DNA of 64,000 bases from Cristatella mucedo (Eukaryota > Bryozoa > Phylactolaemata > Cristatellidae). The DNA lies in NCBI GenBank assembly GCA_009760855.2, contig WPIO01000002.1, positions 12,246,501-12,310,500 on the forward strand, read 5' to 3'. The notes beneath the pieces are model-generated. The model was not told where the DNA came from. It saw nothing but the letters and a program-made list of their open reading frames with translations, and searched no databases. The stretch's first letter is position 1. Every line of letters starts with the position of its first letter. Shown here piece after piece: positions 25,039-64,000 of the stretch. Made by a program: the position numbers and the translations under genes.

Positions 25039-25225
25039 ACAGGCGGCCCGGGCGTAGTGCGCGCGGCTGACCGGCCGACTTGAGGCTTGTCGCCTTCGAG
25101 CTCCGCTCCGCTGCGGACCGTCCGTCCCTCCGTCGCCGTGCGAGTCGCGGTTGGACTTTACTGACGACCAGTCGCGTTTGCGCGCGCCGCCGCCGCGCCC
25201 GCCGTCAAAGCGGACAGCGGTCGCC

Positions 25226-53235
<28,010 letters not shown>

Positions 53236-54900
53236 ATGCCAAGCCAGCAGACAGACAGCCCAGGCACACGAACGGGAGTCGCAGCTGCTAACGGCAGCGA
53301 TAGCTGAGCTGGGCACTCGAGGCTAGCAGCCGGCGACTATGAAGATGCGCCGGCCGGCCCCTAGCGACGCGACTGGCGCAGTGACGCAGGTGGTCGTGCC
53401 TCGTCTATGCAAGTGCGACTGTTCCTCAATGAGGTGGCTAGGCCAAGCAGGCGAGCCGCAGCTGCCGCTAAGGCTGCCGTGCACTCGCTGGCTCGCGGCA
53501 AACACTCACTATAACTGTAGCAGCATGGGAGAGGGGAAGCCTGGTGCGGCGACTCAAGACAGGAGCCGTTCTGCTGCAGAACGTTCTGCTACAGCTGCGC
53601 AAGTAGCTACTGTTGCCATGCCACAGCTCTGCACAGCCGGTGGCGTCTTTTGGCTGAGGAGGCTGTGAGCCCAGCCTGCCAGCAGCTCCCTCAGCTTGCC
53701 TGCCGATTTTGAATCTGCAGCTGCTGCCCAATCGCAAGAGGCATCGGTGTCAGGTGGCCATGTGGCTTGACCCTTTGCCGTAGGCGACTTATTCGGCCCT
53801 GTATGCCAGCCTCGGTCCAGCGATTCTGGATGCTTTATATTTAAGCATATGCTTGGGCACAGTGTTCAACGTGTTCCACTGAAAGAATGTGTTAAGTGCG
53901 CTTTGTACTAAGAATGACCGGATGTTAACCACTGTTACTTCTAAATATATTACGAAAAGACACAAGCACACCACCTGCTGCTTCCGGCTGGCCGATGCAC
54001 ATTAGCGGGATGCACCCTTTTGAGCACGTGCGCAGAGCCGAGGAGGTCACGTGTGCCCAGACTTACAGTAGGGCCGAGTATTTCGTGTCATACATACATG
54101 TACATAAGCAATACAAAGAGCAAGCAATGCCACTCTGCCGTGCGAGCTAGTTACAATCCTGAGCCTGGACTTAACATAACAAATCTTCCCGCAGGAGCAA
54201 GAGCAACGGTTAGAAAAAACAAGGTCCCGTGCAAATGCTCGACGGAGGGGAAGCACAATCAGCTTGGCCCAATCAGCTGGGGTCTGCAGCCCAGCAGCAG
54301 ACAGCATGCACACTGCATCCACACCTCTGCAAGGGAGGTCGGCCGCAGCTGACAGGCATTGCCGACTGCTGGCTGCTAAGCAGCAGCTGCAGCAGGGCTG
54401 TGCCACTTGATCCGAGCCGCCGAGGAGGCACCCACCGAGTGAGAACGAGAGGAGCACGACATCACGGCCTCGAGGAACGATCGGCAGCAGACGACTGTGG
54501 CAGAAACCGCCACTGATGCTCCTGCGAGGCCTGCTGCTGCAGCTGCAGCCCGCAGGCAGGCGAGCCCAGCACAGGCAAGCTGTCAGCACCGAAGCCACAA
54601 TAATAACGACGAGTCGGCATGGATAGCACGTCGCGGAGAGAGCTGCCAGTAAGGAGTCTCATCACTAAGGCTGCGGCGCCGACTGCTGCATGCCGTCGTC
54701 AGCAAATGGCTAGCGATCATGGCCAGCAGAAGACACCCGGATCAAGCTAAGCCGAGCTGACAGAAGGCGAGTAGGTCAGGCCGACAGCCATCTTTAAGCC
54801 TGGTCCGTCGTGCAGAGACAGCAATTCGACGAATGTGAGCTGCAAGCAAACCATCGAGAACATCAATATTTGTCACGGCGAATAAATAAACTGGACAGCA
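53236..54900 (+). other. probable glypican 3' UTR
   Basis: After the stop codon the first strong poly(A) signal pair on the plus strand is AATAAATAAA at 54881-54890, implying a 3' UTR of about 1.65 kb. Nothing else recognisable lies here; short frames on both strands are Gln/Cys/Ala-biased noise. Confidence 0.45.
54881..54890 (+). terminator. candidate poly(A) signal for glypican
   Basis: Overlapping AATAAATAAA. It is positioned downstream of the glypican stop, with no better candidate in between. Confidence 0.45.
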
Positions 54901-55431
54901 ACAACAACAGCAGCACGATGGGGAACCTGCCTAGGTGTGCACCCGCAACAGCAGCCAAAGCAACTCCTGTGAACATGTACATGCACGCCTGTGGCTACAC
55001 ATCTGCCCCACGCAGACGCAGAGCCTTGCGGCTGCTGCGCAAGAGGGCTACTCACAGCTTTCAGAAAAAGGCAAACCTGGGCGAGGAGGCACACGGCTCA
55101 CAGCTCGCAGAAAGGGGCACAACATCGGCCCAGCCCCATTAGGGCTGAGCTAGGGGGGCTGGGCCGGGGGCCAGGGTCAGCGCCTGGCAAGGTCCGTCCG
55201 TCCGTGTACCCAAGCCATATGAGATCGACACTTTGCATGCAAGGATTACCAGGTTAGGAAAATACAATGGGGCCAGCTGCCTTGCATGATAGAAAACAAG
55301 TGACCGAAAAAGCAGCCGTGGCCGACAGCAACAGTCAAATCATCATGCACATGCTTGAGTAACAGCCGATAGACAGCTAGAGAAATTGTAAACATCGATA
55401 GAAAGCTGTATACACCAAGACAACGGCAATA

Positions 55432-55580
55432 ATACTCTTCCGGAAGAGTATGATTGCTCATTGTATCAAAAGTACTCTTCCGGAAGAGTATGATTGCTCA
55501 ATGTATCAGAAGTATCATTGCTCACGAGCTCATTGTATCAAGAGTATCATTGCTCACGAGGTCCTTCTAGAGCGGCTGTT
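55432..55580. repeat. tandem repeat with perfect 18-20-bp palindromes
   Basis: ATACTCTTCCGGAAGAGTAT (55432-55451) and its 18-bp core (55473-55490) recur 40 bp apart. Each is followed by TGATTGCTCA-TGTATCA. Shorter, diverged TATCATTGCTCACGAG units follow to about 55560. Confidence 0.9.
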
Positions 55581-55595
55581 GTCTCACCTGTCGTC

Positions 55596-55960
55596 TCACT
55601 CATTGCTCACGATAATCATTGCATTGCAATTCCTTAGGTCCAATCGCTGTGGATACTTTTTGAATACTACAGCATTGATGTCAAGGCAAAACGGTAATCC
55701 AGGGGCAAATGAAGAATTGTGTACCACGTGGTCAGCCTTCTTGTTACAACATGTACCATCCCTCTTACCGATATAATCGACAAGCACAATCAAGGCTTTC
55801 ATTTCTAAAAACTTGATATATAGCTGCACTTGTGCTTTGATCACTCCGGGCATTACAACATCTAGAATTGTCTGAACTCCATCGAAGCTTGTGTTGCTGG
55901 CATCTGCACTTGGCTGGCAGACAACTCTCTCAAAATTGAATGACAGTGTGAGTAGCCTAA
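55596..55960 (-). pseudogene. protein-like trace, unidentified
   Basis: The minus strand is open for about 120 codons with ordinary amino-acid composition (for example FERVVCQPSADASNTSFDGV upstream of VMPGVIKAQVQLYIKFLEMK). The open stretch runs further 5' than the first ATG at 55853. I do not recognise the family and see no clear splice sites. It may be a transposon-derived remnant. Confidence 0.3.
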
Positions 55961-56589
55961 ATTCACGAGTTTAACCTGGTGTCACTCGAACACAGGAGAG
56001 ATTAACCCTGCAAATCAAATTGGTCAGTACATCACTTGTAGCAAAAACATGAAATGTGAGTGTCCCACTTCGTAGTGGCATTTTCTAGATGACAAAAATT
56101 AGTTTTTCCAGTCAAGTCCACATACTTTTTGCCAAAGTAATCTTTCGTAAATTCGAGAGTGCTTACATGAGGGCACTACAGCCACAATGGCCCATACAGT
56201 TGTGACACCAGGTCAAGACAACTGTAACTCTCTACTTGAGGGTTTTGCGGCCGAATTAGTTAAGCCAGATTACCTAGGCGTAGATGGTACACAACTCAGC
56301 AGCCTAGCAGTTTTTCAGAAACGTGGCAACAGCAAAATAATCACTTCTCTCCAACGCACACATAGCTCATCACATCAGCTGCACAGCTGACTTCTCAAGC
56401 CTGTCACTCGCCTCTTGGTTCCATCATCTTCTTATGCCGACCTTACCACCACCTATCTGAAATACTTACCCCATTGCCCAGGCTTCCCATCACGTGCTCA
56501 CTTTGCTCATTCTCCTCGTTTATAAAGGCTTCTAGCCAGCCTTCAATCTTTCGGAGATCGTGCCTTTATTTGCCATGCTCCCACAGTAA
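55961..56589. other. no gene recognised in convergent intergenic region
   Basis: No recognisable feature, apart from a TTTATT hexamer at 56562 that could be a minus-strand poly(A) signal. Confidence 0.35.
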
Positions 56590-56766
56590 AAAAATACTAG
56601 CTGATTAAACAGCCTCTTTTTGTATAGCGACAGCAGAGCCTTTTACGGCTATCACCACCGTTTGCAGTGGTGATAAAGAATCGCCCACCACAGGAATCGA
56701 ACCCACGACCTCGGGACCGAGGTCGTGAAAGCAACCGCCTTACTTAGTGTGCCATCACGGCTCACC
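56590..56766 (-). mobile_element. tRNA-derived SINE, family A
   Basis: Minus-strand copy: TACTAGCTGATTAAACAGCC end, GGAATCGAACCCACGACCTC B-box region and GCCTTACTTAGTGTGCCATC A-box region. Closest to the copies at 30518 and 31682. Confidence 0.82.
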
Positions 56767-58407
56767 GCAGTATGGTGCTCACTACAGACAGATAGCCTGA
56801 CAAGCTCTATCTTAACGACCAAATTTTAAAAGAAACCCACCGGCTCCTCACAGCATCTGCTCACTATATGAGGACTATTCTTAATCCCCTTGCACTCAGT
56901 AGCAGACCCATGGAGCAGAGGGGCATTTGCCCCCTCCCCCACATATAGGTGCATCGACCCGGACCACTACTTATTCCTATGGCGTATTATAATAATTACT
57001 ATTACAGCATTTGGTGCTGGCAGGCGGATCGTGCCCTCTCAGTCACACGGCGCTCTGATGACGCCGAGGGAAACAACCAGGGGAGCAGGGAGCAGGTAGC
57101 GAGAGCAACACGGGGATTTTGACAGCTGCTGCTGCTGGCGAGAACCCATCTTCATGGCGCCATAGACAAGATGCTCGGCGCTGGCCGCGGCACGTCAAAC
57201 ACATACAAACACAGAGTGGGCAGGCCACATGGCCAGTCAGCGTAGCAGGCAGGCATATAGAGGAGTGAGAAACTTACAAAGCAGCGAGCATGAAGCTGCA
57301 TAGTTAAGAAACCAGGTCAGCGAGGGGGAGGCAATAAATGCCCTGCAGTCAACAAATGCTGATAGCAGCAGAACGTGTGAATGCAGAAGGCCGAGTGCAG
57401 GCAGATGTGGCAATTGGCAGATCGAATGCCACGCAGCGATTCGATGTACGACAACAAACATCAACCACATCACGGCATGTGCAGTGCGCATCAAATGCAG
57501 ATAGGCCGCACACCACGAACCTTTACTTGCCAGCTTCCTGCGACAGCTACAATAGTGGTTGCATTCACAATAGAACTGCTCACTTAATCTGGGTGCTCAG
57601 GATGCATTGCCACAGTGGAACGATGACATGCAAACGCTGCCCAACACCTAAAATCATCGAATGCCCTAGCAGCCCAAGGAGCAGCACGTCAGAGCAAGCC
57701 AACTCTCCGCCTACGCATCTGCCCTTTTGACAAGACTGGTGCATACAAAACCCATACCGGTGTCCACAGCTAACAGAGGATGCTACGAGTGTACTTAAAG
57801 TTGGTCTCCAGGTTCTTATTAATTACGGCACATCACAAAGGAGCTTTAAATGAGGGCCTTTGTGATCAACGATAAAGTTAAAAACTCAGCATGGATTGAT
57901 CAGCAATGCAAACACACAGGCTCACTTATAGGCCACACTTGGCAATTTCCTAAAATTACCATGCCAGGTCAACTACCTGTCAGAGAGGGGGAAGTTTCAG
58001 ACATCATCACAGATCTGTCTTTTTTTCAGCACAAGACGTGAGTCTTTGGCAATATACAACTACTTATCACCAGCGACATTAAGCATGCAGAGCAATTTGA
58101 CCAGCTTGGCAATAACAGCAGCCTGTCTAACCAGCCGATACACTAAGAAGGAGCAGTACAACCAAGCCACTTGTATTAGCTTTGTGAGCACTCACTGTAC
58201 AGGCCGAGGGGCACAGACTTCCGGCTGGCCTGCTGCTGACTGAATTCTTAGAAGAACAGGCAAGCTGGCCTGTGCGACACCCCATCAGCCTGAATTTCTC
58301 CCACTCTTGAGTTAGCAGATGCTGACGGCTAATATGCAACTAGAGAAAGGGCACAGGGCCACATCAGGCAAGAGGCATGCAAAAGCATCTCAACACGAGC
58401 AGCTCAC
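56767..58407. other. no gene recognised; expected site of DOCK-D last exon or 3' UTR
   Basis: The DOCK-D reading frame leaves exon 58408-58546 through a donor, so at least one more exon must follow on the minus strand below 58408. I could not identify it here. Confidence 0.35.
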
Positions 58408-63092
<4,685 letters not shown>

Positions 63093-63316
63093 CTGCCGAG
63101 CAAAGTGACAGCGTGAGCGGATGAATGAGCACACAACACGAGCACATTCGAGCAACCGAGCGATCGATAGCACCGGACCTGTGCAGCATGCGTGGAAGCG
63201 GGAGTCAGCTGCGTGCCAAAAGCGCCAGAATATTGGCCGGACAGCATCGTTTCAACGATCAACCGTATGTACAATATCGAGACAGGTCCTACAACCCCAA
63301 GCATAGCAGCAAGGAG

Positions 63317-63318
<2 letters not shown>

Positions 63319-63352
<34 letters not shown>

Positions 63353-63514
63353 CACTTGATAAAGCACCCTGAGAGAACTTAATCTCTTTCTAGGCGCTTT
63401 ACATTTGCTGCAAAGGGACATGCAATTGAATGGTAAGTAAAATCGTGCTTGAAAAACAAACAAAATGAATAATATGGTTAGGGGTGACATGCACAGGGTC
63501 AGCATGCAATCGTT
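63319..63514 (-). mobile_element. LINE 3'-end fragment (copy 6)
   Basis: An (AAT)n run at 63319-63351 is followed by GCACTTGATAAAGCACCCTG and the reverse complement of the LINE 3' UTR through GGGTGACATGCACAGGGTCA. It is a near-identical match to copies 2-4 and sits just outside DOCK-D exon A. Confidence 0.9.
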
Positions 63515-64000
63515 AAGAGGGCTCCACCCCCTGAATGAACTAAGAGTAGGGCAAAAATGTCAGACAGCCAATGAGAGTAGAGGGCAAGGCCTTCCATGGT
63601 GTACCAACTACCTGGGGCCTGGACCACCTACATATCCAAATAGTGGATTCACCATTGTACAATCAAACAACGAAGTGCTAGTAAAAGGCCGACAATGCTA
63701 GATCCTACTCTGGCGAGGGCACCGCTCCAAAGTCATAGCTGAAGTCGTTTAGTGAGTGAGTGAGCAGTGTGTGCAGAGGAGCAGCATTAGCAGCAGTATG
63801 CTGTGGCGGCCGGTGCCGGTCCCTGGGCTCGTGCTCTCAGACGACATTGCGTAGTTGACAGATACGAAATCCTACTGAAACTCGTAACTGTACGATTCTT
63901 ACTCACTCGTTGGAGGGATGAAAAAATGGAGTAATCGACTATTATCACAATGCTCTGTAGGGCTGTTGAGTGGCACGATATACTGCACCTTTCTGACAGC
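63515..64000. other. no gene recognised, right edge
   Basis: No DOCK-D exon is visible here on the minus strand, and no other family was recognised. Confidence 0.45.

Overview
This is animal nuclear DNA, not microbial. Coding sequence is split into short exons bounded by GT/AG splice sites. Introns are long and full of simple repeats, and SINE and LINE fragments are scattered throughout. The two protein-coding genes I can support are both metazoan families: a Dally-like/GPC4-6-type glypican and a DOCK-D (zizimin, DOCK9/10/11) guanine-nucleotide exchange factor. Very long dinucleotide tracts, triplet expansions and (ATT)n-tailed LINEs fit an invertebrate bilaterian (arthropod or lophotrochozoan). 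I cannot place it further from sequence alone.

Layout. 1-14.2 kb: no convincing gene; dispersed repeats, two 5'-truncated CR1/L2-like LINE copies in tandem (about 11.99-13.66 kb) and a CA megatract. 14.3-19.8 kb: a large 20-bp minisatellite, interrupted by a LINE and switching orientation twice. 19.8-21.2 kb: repeat debris. 21.2-26.6 kb: a CpG-rich domain with CCG and GGC triplet expansions, holding glypican coding exon 1. 25.2-53.2 kb: the glypican gene on the + strand. Its eight coding exons join with compatible phases into a predicted 758-residue protein with signal peptide, the glypican cysteine pattern, an acidic Ser-Gly glycosaminoglycan region and a hydrophobic GPI-signal tail. Introns carry SINEs, LINE tails, (GA)n, (AC)n, (AT)n, CTG and CAG arrays and several inverted repeats. 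53.2-58.4 kb: convergent intergenic region and 3' UTRs. 58.4-63.1 kb: four exons of the DOCK-D gene on the - strand, covering part of the DHR2 catalytic domain. Its upstream exons lie beyond the right edge, and its last exon was not found.

The two genes are convergent neighbours. Human glypicans and DOCK-D genes share three chromosomes (GPC5/6 with DOCK9, GPC3/4 with DOCK11, GPC1 with DOCK10), so this pair may preserve an ancient linkage. Functionally, a glypican presents Wnt, Hedgehog, BMP and FGF ligands at the cell surface, while DOCK-D proteins activate Cdc42/Rac inside the cell. I see no direct evidence that they act together.

The most unusual structure is the 5.5-kb minisatellite. It is open in several frames on both strands because its 20-bp unit rarely makes a stop codon. 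It has higher-order structure, an inversion, and an inverted copy of its internal spacer just outside the array.
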